Notes: generated by a model not told the origin, from the letters alone. A DNA stretch of 64,000 nt from Neobacillus cucumis (GCF_016908975.1 NZ_JAFBEX010000001.1:62001-126000), one strand, 5' to 3'; counted from the stretch's first letter, positions 1 through 10,116 are shown. Translations and numbers: made by a program.

Positions 1-158
1 ATTTCTTCGGCAGGCGTCAAAAAATTACGGATATAAACATATAATCTGTTTTCTCTTAAGACTGTATAACATGTTTCCGGTCCTTTTCCAAACCCCCGCT
101 TTAATATTTTACTAACTGAACTGCTCAGAGATAGCAAATCCTCTTGAGTTGCAACCAT
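1..158 (-). CDS. MpsC/DUF2294-domain protein (partial, N-terminal 52 residues)
   Basis: This is the start of a minus-strand gene whose remainder lies outside the left edge. The visible residues contain FGKGPETCYTVL followed by YVYIRNFLTPAEE. This pattern, a glycine-rich FGKGP segment and then a strand ending in LTPAE, is typical of the small DUF2294 family, now called MpsC after a component of a Na+-translocating, membrane-potential-generating system. The ATG at 158 follows an AAGGGGG ribosome binding site at about 165-171. Family proteins are about 110-240 residues long. The family call is from memory of its N-terminal pattern; the specific role here is unknown. Confidence 0.65.
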   Translation of the reverse strand, partial: MVATQEDLLSLSSSVSKILKRGFGKGPETCYTVLRENRLYVYIRNFLTPAEE

Positions 159-181
159 TCAAATCCCCCTTGATACAATAT

Positions 182-215
182 AAAAAGGCCTAACTTCACA
201 AAAGGAAGTTAGGCC
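182..215 (-). terminator. Rho-independent terminator of the PAS kinase gene
   Basis: An 11-bp perfect stem (GGCCTAACTTC and its complement) with a short loop is followed on the minus strand by TTTTT. It lies downstream of the kinase ending at 406. The stretch 216-405 is AT-rich and shows no ORF; it may hold the promoter of the MpsC-like gene, which I could not pinpoint. Confidence 0.85.
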
Positions 216-405
216 ACGGTTAAGACGACTTTTAAAAATTAGTTTCTACCATTTACCATCACAATGAGAATATATTATTATAATAAATAGGCTTTAATCA
301 TGTTTCCCAAAACTAATGACAGCAAGACATTAGGCAAAATTAATAATAACATTAAATTCACAGGAAAACAACAATATTAGCTGAAAAATTACGATGAAAT
401 AAAAA

Positions 406-1536
406 TTATTGTTCTGAAAATAGAGGAAATTCCACATGAATAGTTGTTCCATTCCTACTACTTTCTATAAATAAATCCCCTTTATGTTCTTTTATTATTT
501 GTCGGCTTACCAACAGCCCCAGCCCCGTTCCATTTTCTTTTGTGGTAAAAAAAGGCTGGCCTATTTGATTAAGTATATCTTCAGGAATTCCGCTGCCTTG
601 GTCGGTTATACTAACTCGGACCCGACCGCCAACAAGAGGCATTGCATTTATACGCAGCATCCCCCCCTCGGGCATGGCTTCAATTGCATTTTTTATATAA
701 TTAATAAAAACTTGTTTCAATTGATTATTATCACCAATAATCCATGTATTAGTGAAATTAAACTGTGTTTCCATTTGAATATTATTTAAGAGGGCCTGCG
801 AAGCCATTAAGGTAATAACCTGCTCTAATAAACTCTGAAGATTTACCCGCTCATACTTTTGTTTGTTTGGCTTTGCGAGGACCATTAACTCTTTTAGAAT
901 TTCTTCAATCCGGTCAATTTCGGAATTAATAATTTCAAAATAGATTCTATTCCCCACGTTTTCTCCCATTAGTAAATGTAAAAAGCCCTTGATGGCGGTA
1001 ATGGGGTTGCGGATCTCATGGGCAATCCCGGCAGCCAGCTGACCAGCGGTAGCTTGTTTTTCAGATAAACGAGATAAATTATTAATTAAGGCATGATACT
1101 CTTTTTCACGTTCCATCGCTAACCTGTTCTGCTTTATAGATGTGATATCCTTAATGACTAGATACGCGCCAAGGTAATCCTGTTCAAAAAAAATAGGAAT
1201 CGAAGTAACGTTTACATCTAAGATACTTCCTTCAATGACTTGTAGCTGGGCATCAAAGTTATCAAGTTTTTCCTGTTCTCTCCCTTTAAAGAAGGTTTGC
1301 TCTTGATTTAAATAGTCTGAAACAAACAATTTATTTAATGTTATCTGATGCAAAGTATCCCTCGAATAACCTAATAAGGGTTCACAAGCATGGCTGGAAT
1401 ATTCAATTTTCCCTTCTAGGTCAACTAATATAAATGCATCACGATTTTTAGATAGGATCGAAAAGTCCTTATCCATGTTCGTATCCCTATATACTTTTAA
1501 AAGAACACTCTTTCGATCGGTTCCATGCATTACCAT
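406..1536 (-). CDS. PAS-domain sensor histidine kinase, sporulation kinase (KinE/KinA) type
   Basis: A 376-residue kinase with no membrane segment. A PAS domain covers about residues 25-135. The HisKA phosphoacceptor box is GIAHEIRNPITAIKGF with His173. The ATP-binding domain follows, with the N box (NYIKNAIEAMPEGG), the G1 box (DQGSGIP) and the G2 box (GTGLGL). The HEIRNPITAIKGFLHLL motif with a single N-terminal PAS is characteristic of the Bacillus KinA-E family, which feeds phosphate into the Spo0F-Spo0B-Spo0A relay. The ATG at 1536 sits 8 nt after AGGAGGG. No response regulator gene adjoins it, as usual for orphan phosphorelay kinases. Which Kin it corresponds to cannot be decided here, and neither can the signal. 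Confidence 0.85.
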   Translation of the reverse strand: MVMHGTDRKSVLLKVYRDTNMDKDFSILSKNRDAFILVDLEGKIEYSSHACEPLLGYSRDTLHQITLNKLFVSDYLNQEQTFFKGREQEKLDNFDAQLQVIEGSILDVNVTSIPIFFEQDYLGAYLVIKDITSIKQNRLAMEREKEYHALINNLSRLSEKQATAGQLAAGIAHEIRNPITAIKGFLHLLMGENVGNRIYFEIINSEIDRIEEILKELMVLAKPNKQKYERVNLQSLLEQVITLMASQALLNNIQMETQFNFTNTWIIGDNNQLKQVFINYIKNAIEAMPEGGMLRINAMPLVGGRVRVSITDQGSGIPEDILNQIGQPFFTTKENGTGLGLLVSRQIIKEHKGDLFIESSRNGTTIHVEFPLFSEQ

Positions 1537-1567
1537 AAGGCAGACCCTCCTTTCTTAATTTATGAAA

Positions 1568-1615
1568 TAAAAAAGCCACAATAAGAGCAGGGAATTCCCT
1601 GCAGCTTACTGTGGC
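1568..1615 (-). terminator. Rho-independent terminator of selO
   Basis: A long imperfect stem (GCCACAGTAAG...CTTATTGTGGC) encloses a palindromic GGGAATTCCC core. On the minus strand it is followed by a T-run. It lies between selO and the kinase gene. Confidence 0.8.
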
Positions 1616-1791
1616 TTTAAAATCTAGCATCAATTTCTAGAATTCGTTACCATTTTAAGTTTTAACTATCTTCTCCATTATCCGGTAGAATAGAGCAATT
1701 ACTCTATGTCCATCTTAACTATATAATATTTTCCCATTTTTGGCAATAAGTTATCAGTATTTTCTTAAAGTTCCATTAAAACCTTTTTCAC

Positions 1792-3249
1792 TTATGTACC
1801 GCAAAAGGTTTGGTAAGGACGAATAGACGGCTCAGGCAGTGTACAGTATTCCTCCTGTTCCGGATTGTGTGCATACGGGTTTGAGAGTACTTGTAATAGT
1901 TTGTTCATTACACTGTAATCCCCTTGAGTAACTGCGGCTTCAAGTGCTTCTTCTACCCGGTGGTTCCGGGGGATTACCGCAGGGTTACTGTTTTGCATTA
2001 ACCGATTTGATTCCTCTTCCGTTTCCTTCTGACTTCCAAGTCTGGCCTGCCACCGCTCCTTCCATTGTAAAAATTCAGGTTTCTCAAATAACTTTTTATC
2101 ATCATATTGAGCAAAGGTTAAGCTGCGGAAAGTATTAGTGTAGTCGACCTGATACTTATGCATTAGATTGAGGAGCTCTTCAAATAAAGATTCATCCTGT
2201 TCCCCTTCGTTAAAAATGCCTAGTTTTGATCTCATTCCTTTAAGCCAATTGGTTTGATATAAGTTTGTGAATTGTGAAATAGTCTCCTGCGCTAATTGGA
2301 CAGCTTGCTCCTGATTTTCATGTAGAAGAGGCAATAAGGTTTCTGCAAATCGTGCCAGATTCCATCCGCCTATATACGGCTGATTAGCATAGGCGTAGCG
2401 CCCTTCTCTGTCAATGGAACTGAAAACAGTTGACGGATCATACTGATCCATAAAGGCGCAAGGTCCATAATCTATGGTTTCTCCACTAATGGTCATATTA
2501 TCAGTGTTCATCACTCCATGAATAAAACCTACTAGCTGCCATTTGGCAATCAAAGCGGCCTGTCGTTTAACAACTTCTTGAAGCAGTGCAAGGTATCGAT
2601 TTTCCTCACCCTCAATATTGGGATAATGACGCTTTATGGTGTAATCGGCCAAAGCTTGAAGATCATCCACATCGCCTTTACCTGCTGCATATTGAAAAGT
2701 TCCAACACGGATGTGACTAGCAGCAATCCGCGTTAAGATTGCACCAGGAAGCAGGGTTTCACGGATAATGGTTTCTCCTGTTGTGACCACTGCCAAACTT
2801 CGCGTTGTCGGAATTCCCAGTGCATGCATGGCTTCACTGATAATATATTCACGAAGCATGGGTCCAAGTGCTGCCCGGCCATCTCCCCCGCGGGAGTATG
2901 CAGTTCTGCCTGGACCTTTGAGCTGAACATCAACCCTGTCACCTTGAGGTGTTATCTGCTCGCCAATTAAGATGGCCCGGCCATCTCCTAACATAGTAAA
3001 ATGACCAAATTGATGACCAGCATAGGCTTGCGCAAGCGGTGAAGCACCTACGGGTATCTTATTACCCGCAAACACCTCCGTGTTCTCTTCGCTTTGCAGT
3101 GCTTTAGCATCCAAACCTAAGGATTCTGCCAAGGGTACATTAAGAACGACTAACTTTGGAGAATTTACTGGGGTCGGGTTCTGTGTTGTAAAAAATGATT
3201 TAGGAAGTCGTGCGTAACTGTTATCAAAGTTCCAACCTAGTTTTGTCAT
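1792..3249 (-). CDS. selO: SelO (YdiU/UPF0061) protein adenylyltransferase
   Basis: A 485-residue SelO-family pseudokinase that transfers AMP from ATP to protein Ser/Thr/Tyr hydroxyls. Visible family motifs are [20 protein letters not shown] (about residues 111-130), the catalytic-loop equivalent HGVMNTDNM and the metal-binding segment [10 protein letters not shown]. Length fits bacterial SelO (about 480). The protein ends FCGT, which places Cys483 third from the C-terminus; human SelO carries selenocysteine at the same distance from its end. The ATG at 3249 lies downstream of an AAAGGAG-like site. The gene stands alone between terminators. In characterised homologues the targets are redox and metabolic enzymes; none can be inferred here. 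Confidence 0.93.
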   Translation of the reverse strand: MTKLGWNFDNSYARLPKSFFTTQNPTPVNSPKLVVLNVPLAESLGLDAKALQSEENTEVFAGNKIPVGASPLAQAYAGHQFGHFTMLGDGRAILIGEQITPQGDRVDVQLKGPGRTAYSRGGDGRAALGPMLREYIISEAMHALGIPTTRSLAVVTTGETIIRETLLPGAILTRIAASHIRVGTFQYAAGKGDVDDLQALADYTIKRHYPNIEGEENRYLALLQEVVKRQAALIAKWQLVGFIHGVMNTDNMTISGETIDYGPCAFMDQYDPSTVFSSIDREGRYAYANQPYIGGWNLARFAETLLPLLHENQEQAVQLAQETISQFTNLYQTNWLKGMRSKLGIFNEGEQDESLFEELLNLMHKYQVDYTNTFRSLTFAQYDDKKLFEKPEFLQWKERWQARLGSQKETEEESNRLMQNSNPAVIPRNHRVEEALEAAVTQGDYSVMNKLLQVLSNPYAHNPEQEEYCTLPEPSIRPYQTFCGT

Positions 3250-3386
3250 CGGTAGCTCCTTTTCTACATATATTTATATTTATAATTTGTATTAATAGGT
3301 GATATTCCTTTTTGATTTCTGCCTCCGTATTATTATTATATCTTTTCGTCTCCAATGTCATGTGAGATATGCTTTTATCAGGAATC

Positions 3387-3418
3387 AAAAAGGCTGCATC
3401 CTTGAAGATAGCAGCCTC
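3387..3418 (-). terminator. Rho-independent terminator of the MobA-like gene
   Basis: GGCTGC and GCAGCC arms pair across a 13-nt loop, followed on the minus strand by TTTTT. The hairpin directly abuts the TGA stop of the gene ending at 3417. Confidence 0.8.
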
Positions 3419-4025
3419 ATTTTGAATGGTTCACTATATTTTGGTAATCCTGTTTAGTATCCACATCTATAATCGCACCTTCATCATCAATGGGAAGGTA
3501 AATATGTTGATCAGCGTATTTAAAGATTGGTTTAGCCCCTTGGTCCCCGTTTATTGTTTTCAGATAAGGGATCATAGGAGCAGAAATAAAAACGGGATGT
3601 CCAGGTGTTCCATTAAAAGTTGGTTGAACAATGCTTTTAGATTGTGCCAATCCCTTTTCAATGATTACCTTGAGGATTTGGTCGATTGTGGATGTCTTTA
3701 GCAATGGTTGGTCACCCAAGAATACTAAAATACCACTTGATTCATTATGAAAGGAATCTATTGCGGCCTTTATCGAACTACTTAATCCGACTAAGAAGTG
3801 CTCATTAATGATCCAATTAAACCGATCATCTTGAACATGTATAGCCTCTCTCAGTTCATCTGCCTTATAGCCCACAACTGCTAATACAGCTTTAAACGGA
3901 AATGATAAAACTTTTGTTAAAACAATCTCTAGCATCGGTTTTCCCTCAATCGGAAGCAAAGGCTTAAACTCCCCCATCCTAGAGGAAACACCCGCTGCTA
4001 AAACAACTGCTTTTATCGGAACCAA
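3417..4025 (-). CDS. MobA/MocA-like molybdenum cofactor nucleotidyltransferase family protein
   Basis: A 202-residue NTP-transferase-3 (GT-A fold) protein. The N-terminal signature LAAGVSSRMGEFKPLLP binds the nucleotide, and FLGDQPLL supplies the metal-binding Asp. Relatives transfer CMP or GMP to molybdopterin (MocA, MobA, PucB), usually beside xanthine dehydrogenase or similar molybdoenzymes. No molybdoenzyme gene lies in this window, so the true substrate is uncertain. The start is TTG at 4025, 11 nt after GGAGG. It lies 62 bp downstream of the PAS/AAA regulator and may be cotranscribed with it. Confidence 0.8.
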   Translation of the reverse strand: MVPIKAVVLAAGVSSRMGEFKPLLPIEGKPMLEIVLTKVLSFPFKAVLAVVGYKADELREAIHVQDDRFNWIINEHFLVGLSSSIKAAIDSFHNESSGILVFLGDQPLLKTSTIDQILKVIIEKGLAQSKSIVQPTFNGTPGHPVFISAPMIPYLKTINGDQGAKPIFKYADQHIYLPIDDEGAIIDVDTKQDYQNIVNHSK

Positions 4026-4087
4026 ATTTTCTTATACCTCCTCACCATTTTTCTTTATTCTTTTATCATAAATTCACGTTTTAGCAC

Positions 4088-5779
4088 TCAACCTAAACCA
4101 TATTCTTTTATTTTGTTGTATAGCGTCCCCCTTGAAATACCAAGCAAACTCGCTGCCGCACTTTTATTTCCATACGTTTTTCTTAATGCCTCTTCTATTT
4201 GCGACGCTTCGGCATTTTTTGAGGAAATTTCCGTCGTGCTACTTTCAACTTCTTCTTCATTCTTACTAACAATCACTTTGCTTTTTATGTTGTCTGGCAA
4301 TTGTTCACTTGTAATAATCTGTTTATCATTTAGTAGAACCATCCGTTCGATTGCATTCCTGAGTTCACGCAAATTCCCAGGCCAATCATAGTCCACTAAG
4401 TAGCGCATCGTTTCGGGATGAATCCCAGGAGCCATTTTTTTATACTTGGAGCTAAATTCCTTGAAATATTTATCAACCCATGAGGCAATATCTTCTTTTC
4501 TTGTCCGAAGCGGCGGAATATCGATTGTTATGACCGAGAGATGAAAGTAGAGCTTTTCATTAAGACTTCCTTCTCTTAGCAATAGGTCAATGGATTCGGA
4601 TGTTGAGGTTATAATTCGGGTAGGAGCTGTAATCTTTTCTCCCCCTCCAACCCTGTAAAAACTATGGTCGACTAGGTAGTCTAGCAACTTCCCCTGAATG
4701 GATAACGGCATTTTATCAACATCTTCAATAAATAACGTACCATTAGAAGCCTGTTCAATCCTTCCAATTTGCAAAGTTTGCTGTTCGGAGGTGTCGATAT
4801 CCTTTTGAAAACCAAAAAGTTCAATTTCCAACATAGCCGCTGGAATGACTGAACAATTCAAGGTGATAAATGCTTCTTCTGCTTTGGCACCGCCATAATG
4901 AATTGCTTGCGCCAGCATTTCCTTACCTGAACCAGGTTCACCTGTTAAATGGACAGGTATGTCAGCATGAGCAACTTTTTGCGCAATTTTCAAGGCCTCT
5001 TGAAATCTCGAGCTTCCCGTAACAATACTAGAAAATGGATTTGTTTTAGAGACTAGTAAAGATGAATTTGAATCCAGCTCTTCGTTAAGCCGGATAATAT
5101 TGGTAATATTATGTTCGGTAGCGACACCGCCGATTATTTCGTTATTAATTATTATCGGTAAGGCATTTATCAAAACATGCGTATCTTTATTTGGACGATG
5201 ATACTCCCCTCTTACAGGCCGCCCTTCACTCAGTATTCGATGAAGGATAACAGATTCATCATTAAAGTGCTCACCGATTCTTTTACCCAAGATAAATTTC
5301 TTTTTTATTTTGTATGTCTCTTCTGCTGTTGTATTCCAGTAAACCACATTTCCTGCTTCATCCACGGCTGTAACAGAATCGCTTATGGTCTCTGCCAAGG
5401 TTTTAAAATAAGCTGAACTCTTAAGGTTCTCTTTCTTAAGTTTTGCTATTTCCTTCCCTGATGTTAGAATTCCCATGTATTCCCTTTCATCTTTAAAAAG
5501 GACCGGTCTCCTCCAGTCCACTTCCGCCGTAAGACCTTTGTCAGCCGAAACGACTGTTGAGGGCAGCCAGTTCAGATGTAGAAGCCAATCAATAATAGGC
5601 GTAAAGTCGTTTCCTATAGCCATCAGGTTATATTCGTAGTTATTAATGATAAAGTATGTTCCACCAGCTACAATGACAAAATTATACTCTTTCAGTTTCT
5701 TTTTTATTTCAGTTAATGGTGTACGATCATTTACAATTGTAAAGGAGTAATCCAATTGATATTGTGCACTTTTGAACAT
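4088..5779 (-). CDS. NtrC-type PAS/AAA+ transcriptional regulator lacking the GAFTGA motif (putative regulator of put)
   Basis: A 563-residue regulator. The N-terminal ~120 residues resemble a PrpR_N-like sensing domain. A PAS domain (TISDSVTAVDEAGNVVYWN) and a linker follow, then an AAA+ domain with Walker A GEPGSGKE and a C-terminal Fis-type helix-turn-helix (SAAASLLGISRGTLYNKI). The AAA+ domain is divergent. Where sigma-54 activators have ELFG-EKGAFTGA this protein has ELFGFQKDIDTSEQQ. Walker B reads LFIEDVD instead of LFLDEI. The arginine-finger region reads LNEKLYFHL instead of FRxDLYYRL. It is therefore unlikely to drive sigma-54 open-complex formation. The ORF is open up to 5935, but ATG 5779 follows GGGAAAGGA by 7 nt, and the longer reading would run through the putP terminator. 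Adjacency to putBCP suggests proline control; this is inference. Confidence 0.82.
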   Translation of the reverse strand: MFKSAQYQLDYSFTIVNDRTPLTEIKKKLKEYNFVIVAGGTYFIINNYEYNLMAIGNDFTPIIDWLLHLNWLPSTVVSADKGLTAEVDWRRPVLFKDEREYMGILTSGKEIAKLKKENLKSSAYFKTLAETISDSVTAVDEAGNVVYWNTTAEETYKIKKKFILGKRIGEHFNDESVILHRILSEGRPVRGEYHRPNKDTHVLINALPIIINNEIIGGVATEHNITNIIRLNEELDSNSSLLVSKTNPFSSIVTGSSRFQEALKIAQKVAHADIPVHLTGEPGSGKEMLAQAIHYGGAKAEEAFITLNCSVIPAAMLEIELFGFQKDIDTSEQQTLQIGRIEQASNGTLFIEDVDKMPLSIQGKLLDYLVDHSFYRVGGGEKITAPTRIITSTSESIDLLLREGSLNEKLYFHLSVITIDIPPLRTRKEDIASWVDKYFKEFSSKYKKMAPGIHPETMRYLVDYDWPGNLRELRNAIERMVLLNDKQIITSEQLPDNIKSKVIVSKNEEEVESSTTEISSKNAEASQIEEALRKTYGNKSAAASLLGISRGTLYNKIKEYGLG

Positions 5780-5894
5780 ACTAAAATCCTTTCCCACTTT
5801 TTTTATCACTTTAACACAAAATGAAACGCTATATCCACTTAATCGCTTCATTTTAACTCTCCTTACTGTAAATGCGCAAAGCCAAGATTCCAGT

Positions 5895-5927
5895 AAAAAA
5901 GCTGAATCCGTTGGAACGGATATCAGC
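5895..5927 (-). terminator. Rho-independent terminator of the putBCP operon
   Basis: GCTGA...TCAGC arms enclose an inner CCGT-TCCA-ACGG hairpin. On the minus strand the structure is followed by TTTTTT. It separates putP from the downstream regulator gene and argues against a regulator start at 5935. Confidence 0.88.
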
Positions 5928-5977
5928 TTTGTCAAACAGGATGATTGAACCTTTTCTTGAAATTTCTAGTGGGGATA

Positions 5978-7441
5978 TTAAGCTGATTGTTTATATCGAT
6001 CAAATTCCCTTTTTAACTGTTCACTAGGTTCCGGAGTAGCCAGACTAACAATCCAGATTGCGGTCAAACTGACAAGGAACCCTGGAATCATCTCATATAG
6101 ACTTTTCGCTAATACTGGGACATTTGCCCAAATAATGACGGTAATGGCTCCGGAAATTATTCCGGCAAGAGCCCCCCACCGATTCATTCGTTTCCAGTAA
6201 AGACTTAATAAAATAACAGGACCAAAAGCAGCTCCAAATCCTGCCCATGCATAGGCAACAAGCGAAAGAATTGTTCCATTTTTATTGAAAGCAAGTAACA
6301 CAGCAATGAACGATACCACCAGGACCGAAAGCCTGCTCACGAGCAGCAGCTCTTTGTCTGTTGCAGATCTGCGGAAGAATGTTTTATAAACATCCTCTGT
6401 CAGGGAACTGGCCGTCACCAAAAGCTGTGAAGAAATCGTACTCATCACCGCCGCTAATAACGCAGCTAACAAAAATCCAGTAATAAGAGGGTGGAAAAGA
6501 ATTTCACTTAATTTAATAAAAATCGTTTCTGGATCTGCAAGATTTAGTCCTTGTTTTGAATAAAAAGAGATTCCAATAAACCCAGTAAACATCGCTCCTC
6601 CGACAGAGAAAATCATCCATCCCATGCCAATTCTCCGAGCTTTTTTAATCTGTTTAACAGATGAGATTGCCATAAAGCGTACAATGATATGAGGCTGTCC
6701 AAAGTAGCCTAACCCCCATGCCATTAACGAAATAATTCCCACTAATGAAGTCCCTTTAAAAATATCAAATAACTTAGGATTAATTCCTTTTATCTCAGTA
6801 AAAGCCGGTCCAAACCCGCCTACCTCCATAATAGTGACAGTCGGAACAAGAATTAGAGCAACCACCATGATTAATCCCTGAACAAAATCAGTCCAACTTA
6901 CCGCTAAAAACCCGCCAAATAGAGTATAGCCAATTACTACCGCAGCGACGATCCAAAGGCCTGCCTGATAGTGCAGATTGAACGTTGATTCAAAAAGCAC
7001 CCCGCCTGAAACCATTCCGGATGAAACATAGAAAGTAAAGAAAACAATAATGACAAGTCCGGAAGTTAACCGCAGCATGGACGACTGATCCCCAAAACGA
7101 TTTTCCAAATAAGCAGGAATCGTCATTGAATTATTAGCTGTTTCTGTATAAATTCTTAGTCTTGGAGCTATGTAAAGCCAGTTTAAGTATGCGCCTATTG
7201 TCAGACCAATGGCAATCCAAGATGCGCTCAAGCCTTGGGAAAACATTGCACCAGGCAATCCCATTAGCAGCCATCCGCTCATATCAGATGCCCCGGCACT
7301 TAATGCAGTAACTGCAGCTCCTAGGCCCCTTCCGCCAATCATATAATCTGCTAGATTAGAAGTTCGTTTGTAGGCGAAATAACCAATAAACAGCATTCCC
7401 ACCAAATAAATACCAATCGAAATAAGTATCTGTGTATTCAA
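5978..7441 (-). CDS. putP: Sodium/proline symporter PutP
   Basis: A 487-residue sodium:solute symporter (SSSF) with about 13 hydrophobic helices. The PutP signatures ADYMIGGRGLGAAVTALSAG near residue 32 and the SDMSGWLLMGLPGA segment are present, contributing to Na+ and proline binding. It imports proline to feed the catabolic enzymes encoded upstream in the same operon. The likely start is TTG at 7441 after ACGGGGGATG; the nearby ATG is in another frame. It is the last gene of the put operon, about 120 bp after putC. A strong terminator follows. Confidence 0.93.
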   Translation of the reverse strand: MNTQILISIGIYLVGMLFIGYFAYKRTSNLADYMIGGRGLGAAVTALSAGASDMSGWLLMGLPGAMFSQGLSASWIAIGLTIGAYLNWLYIAPRLRIYTETANNSMTIPAYLENRFGDQSSMLRLTSGLVIIVFFTFYVSSGMVSGGVLFESTFNLHYQAGLWIVAAVVIGYTLFGGFLAVSWTDFVQGLIMVVALILVPTVTIMEVGGFGPAFTEIKGINPKLFDIFKGTSLVGIISLMAWGLGYFGQPHIIVRFMAISSVKQIKKARRIGMGWMIFSVGGAMFTGFIGISFYSKQGLNLADPETIFIKLSEILFHPLITGFLLAALLAAVMSTISSQLLVTASSLTEDVYKTFFRRSATDKELLLVSRLSVLVVSFIAVLLAFNKNGTILSLVAYAWAGFGAAFGPVILLSLYWKRMNRWGALAGIISGAITVIIWANVPVLAKSLYEMIPGFLVSLTAIWIVSLATPEPSEQLKREFDRYKQSA

Positions 7442-7559
7442 TCGTCATCCCCCGTTCTTCGTATCAACCTTAAATTAAAGCGTTTACATTCGTAGAAGAC
7501 CCCTTGGTTAATTTCCTCGGAAGAGCCCCCCTCCTAGAGAGCTCCCCCGATTTTTATTG

Positions 7560-9131
7560 TTATGATAGTTTTTTAGATTTTAACTTTGCCTGAGTAAATA
7601 ACAGTAAGTAATCGTATCCGCCTGCTTTTGAATCCGTGCCAGACATATTAAAACCGCCAAATGGATGTGCTCCAACTAATGCACCAGTACACTTTTTATT
7701 GATATACAGATTGCCACAATGCATTTTCTCAAGAGCATAATTGATTCGTTCCTCATCTTTTGAATGGTAGGCACCTGTCAAACCATACTCCGTATTATTA
7801 TAAATCTCAATTGCTTCTCTCCAGTCAGCAGCTTTGGCAATCGCTAGGACTGGTCCAAAGATTTCCTCCTGCATAATACGGGCTTTTGGATCTAAATCAG
7901 CAAAAATAGTTGGTTCAATATAATAGCCGTTCCCTTCCGCTCTTGAACCACCAGTAAGCAGTCTGCCTTCCGTTTTACCAATTTCAATATAGCCCATAAT
8001 TTTATCGACCGATTTCTGATCTATCACTGGACCTACTGAACAGTTTTCTTCCGGTAGACCAACGGATAGAGCTTTGGTCAATTCTACTACCTTATCCACT
8101 ACTTGGTCATAAACGGATTCTACAATAATCGCTCTAGATCCAGCAGAGCATTTTTGTCCCTGAAAACCATAAGCTGAAGCAACAATGGCCGCTGCAGCTG
8201 CATCCAAGTCAGCTGTTTCATCAACGACAACACCATCTTTCCCACCCATTTCAGCGATGACACGCTTTAACCAAAGCTGACCTGGCTGAACCTTTGATGC
8301 CCGCTCATAGATTCGGCATCCTACAGCACGTGAACCTGTAAACGAGATGAAACGTGTTTTTGGATGTTCAACCAAATACTCTCCCACGTCGATTCCATCC
8401 CCAGGCATAAAGTTAAGTACACCTGAAGGTAGTCCAACCTCTTCCATTAATTCCACAAACTTAGCTGCAATCACAGGAGTCGCATCTGCAGGCTTTAAAA
8501 TAACGGTATTTCCGGATACAATCGCTGCTACTGTCGTACCTGCCATAATGGCCAATGGGAAGTTGAATGGAGATATGACAATTCCAACGCCCAAAGGAAT
8601 ATAAGAAATTTGGTTGTCTTCCCCTTCAATTTTAGTAAGCGGCTGATGAATGCTTGTTTCACTCAGACGAATCATTTCCCTCGCATAAAACTCCATAAAA
8701 TCAATGGCCTCTGCTGTATCCGCATCCGCCTCAGCCCAGTTTTTCCCTGACTCATATACTAGATAGGAGGAAAACTCATGCTTGCGCTGTCTCATTAAGT
8801 CCGCTGCTTTGAATAAATACTCTGCACGTACTGCTGGGTCAACCTTTTTCCACATTTCAAATGTTTTCAAAGCTTCCTGCATAGCCTTTTCAGCTAGCTC
8901 CTGATTCCCTTTACTAACAGTTCCAATAATTTCATCGACATTTCCCGGATTAATAGAAACGGTTTGCTCTTCAGTAAACACTTTTTCGCTTCCTATTACG
9001 ATCGGATATTTTTTGCCAAACTCCTTTTTAACTTTTGCAAGAGCTGCATACATGGATTGCTTATTTTCTTCCATCGAAAAATTAGTAAAAGGTTCATTTT
9101 TAAAAGGTGTTATTTGAAAAGTTGTTGTCAT
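7560..9131 (-). CDS. putC: 1-pyrroline-5-carboxylate dehydrogenase (PutC/RocA type)
   Basis: A 523-residue aldehyde dehydrogenase that oxidises glutamate semialdehyde (from P5C) to glutamate with NAD+. Visible landmarks are the nucleotide-binding SFTGSRAVG, the catalytic base Glu294 in AEMGGKD and the nucleophile Cys328 in GQKCSAGSR. The length matches the monofunctional Gram-positive P5CDH group (about 515 residues). It lies 30 bp after putB, so the two steps from proline to glutamate are cotranscribed. RocA and PutC are close paralogues; PutC is chosen from the put context. Confidence 0.94.
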   Translation of the reverse strand: MTTTFQITPFKNEPFTNFSMEENKQSMYAALAKVKKEFGKKYPIVIGSEKVFTEEQTVSINPGNVDEIIGTVSKGNQELAEKAMQEALKTFEMWKKVDPAVRAEYLFKAADLMRQRKHEFSSYLVYESGKNWAEADADTAEAIDFMEFYAREMIRLSETSIHQPLTKIEGEDNQISYIPLGVGIVISPFNFPLAIMAGTTVAAIVSGNTVILKPADATPVIAAKFVELMEEVGLPSGVLNFMPGDGIDVGEYLVEHPKTRFISFTGSRAVGCRIYERASKVQPGQLWLKRVIAEMGGKDGVVVDETADLDAAAAAIVASAYGFQGQKCSAGSRAIIVESVYDQVVDKVVELTKALSVGLPEENCSVGPVIDQKSVDKIMGYIEIGKTEGRLLTGGSRAEGNGYYIEPTIFADLDPKARIMQEEIFGPVLAIAKAADWREAIEIYNNTEYGLTGAYHSKDEERINYALEKMHCGNLYINKKCTGALVGAHPFGGFNMSGTDSKAGGYDYLLLFTQAKLKSKKLS

Positions 9132-9161
9132 ATTAATTCGACTCCTCTTTATATCAATTTT

Positions 9162-10076
9162 TTATTTTAGTAGATTTTTAAGTACAAACCATACATTTGC
9201 AGGTCTCTCTGCTAAACGTCTCATGAAATAACCAAACCAATCGTCTCCATATGGGACATATACACGGACTTTAAACCCTTCGCTTACAAGTCTTGCTTGA
9301 ATATCTTCACAAATACCATAGAGCATTTGGAATTCAAATTGAATTTTTGGTATTTGATGCTCACTTACCACTGACTTTGTATATTCAATCATTGTTTCGT
9401 CATGGGTAGCTATTGCAGTATAGTTGCCGTTTAAAAGATGTTGCTTAATGATTTTTTTGTAGTTCTCATCCACATCTTTTTTCTCAGGAAAGGCTGCAGT
9501 CGGTGATTCTTTGTAAGCCCCTTTTACAAGGCGCAAGTTTGCATTCAGTTGATTTAAGTCGGCAATATCCTGCTCGGTCCTGAAAAGATAAGCTTGAATG
9601 ACCAGGCCGACATTGTCATATTCCTTGCGAAGCTCTTTGTAAATATCGATTGATATTTGGCAATGCGCATAATCCTCCATATCAATTCGAACAAAATTAT
9701 TATAGAGTTTAGCACGGTCAAGAATTTTACGCATATTTTTCATACACAGCTCTTTGCTTATATCAAGACCAAGAGATGTCATTTTAAGGGAAAGATTTGA
9801 ATTAACACCTGCCTCATTAATCGCATCCAAAGTTTGAATACACATGGCAGCAGATTCAAGTGCCTCTTCTTCGGTATAAACAAATTCCCCCAAATGGTCC
9901 AAGGTCACAACCTTACCCTCGCTATTTAGCCTTTTCACAGCCTCAATAGCAGATTTAATAGATTCACCTGCTACAAAACGGCTTGCCCCAAAACGCAATC
10001 CATATTTCTTTGCAAGTTTATTGGCGGAAGTGTTTTTCCCAAGTGATTGAAACATGTTTCTCATTATTAATTCCAA
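9162..10076 (-). CDS. putB: Proline dehydrogenase (monofunctional, FAD-dependent)
   Basis: A 304-residue TIM-barrel proline dehydrogenase that oxidises proline to P5C and passes electrons to the membrane quinone pool. Landmarks are LDHLGEF, SLKMTSLGLDI, the FAD-binding VRIDMEDYA and RLVKGAYKE, and the C-terminal YVPYGDDWFGYFMRRLAERP, which supplies the substrate-binding arginines. The frame is open to TTG 10085, but AAGGAGG is only one base from that codon. TTG at 10076 has a 10-nt spacer and is preferred. It is first in putBCP and is preceded by palindromic regulatory DNA. Confidence 0.92.
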   Translation of the reverse strand: MELIMRNMFQSLGKNTSANKLAKKYGLRFGASRFVAGESIKSAIEAVKRLNSEGKVVTLDHLGEFVYTEEEALESAAMCIQTLDAINEAGVNSNLSLKMTSLGLDISKELCMKNMRKILDRAKLYNNFVRIDMEDYAHCQISIDIYKELRKEYDNVGLVIQAYLFRTEQDIADLNQLNANLRLVKGAYKESPTAAFPEKKDVDENYKKIIKQHLLNGNYTAIATHDETMIEYTKSVVSEHQIPKIQFEFQMLYGICEDIQARLVSEGFKVRVYVPYGDDWFGYFMRRLAERPANVWFVLKNLLK

Positions 10077-10102
10077 ATCTCTCAATCCTCCTTAAATGGT
10101 TA

Positions 10103-10116
10103 TGTAAGTACTTACA
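10103..10116. promoter_or_regulatory. Perfect 14-bp palindrome before putB
   Basis: TGTAAGTACTTACA is a perfect palindrome 27-40 bp upstream of the putB start and downstream of the predicted promoter, an ideal place for a repressor or for an mRNA element. The binding protein is unknown. Confidence 0.55.

Noticed and set aside
5780-5935. Longer N-terminus (52 extra residues) for the PAS/AAA regulator
   Set aside because: It would translate through the putP terminator and has no good ribosome binding site; ATG 5779 has one.
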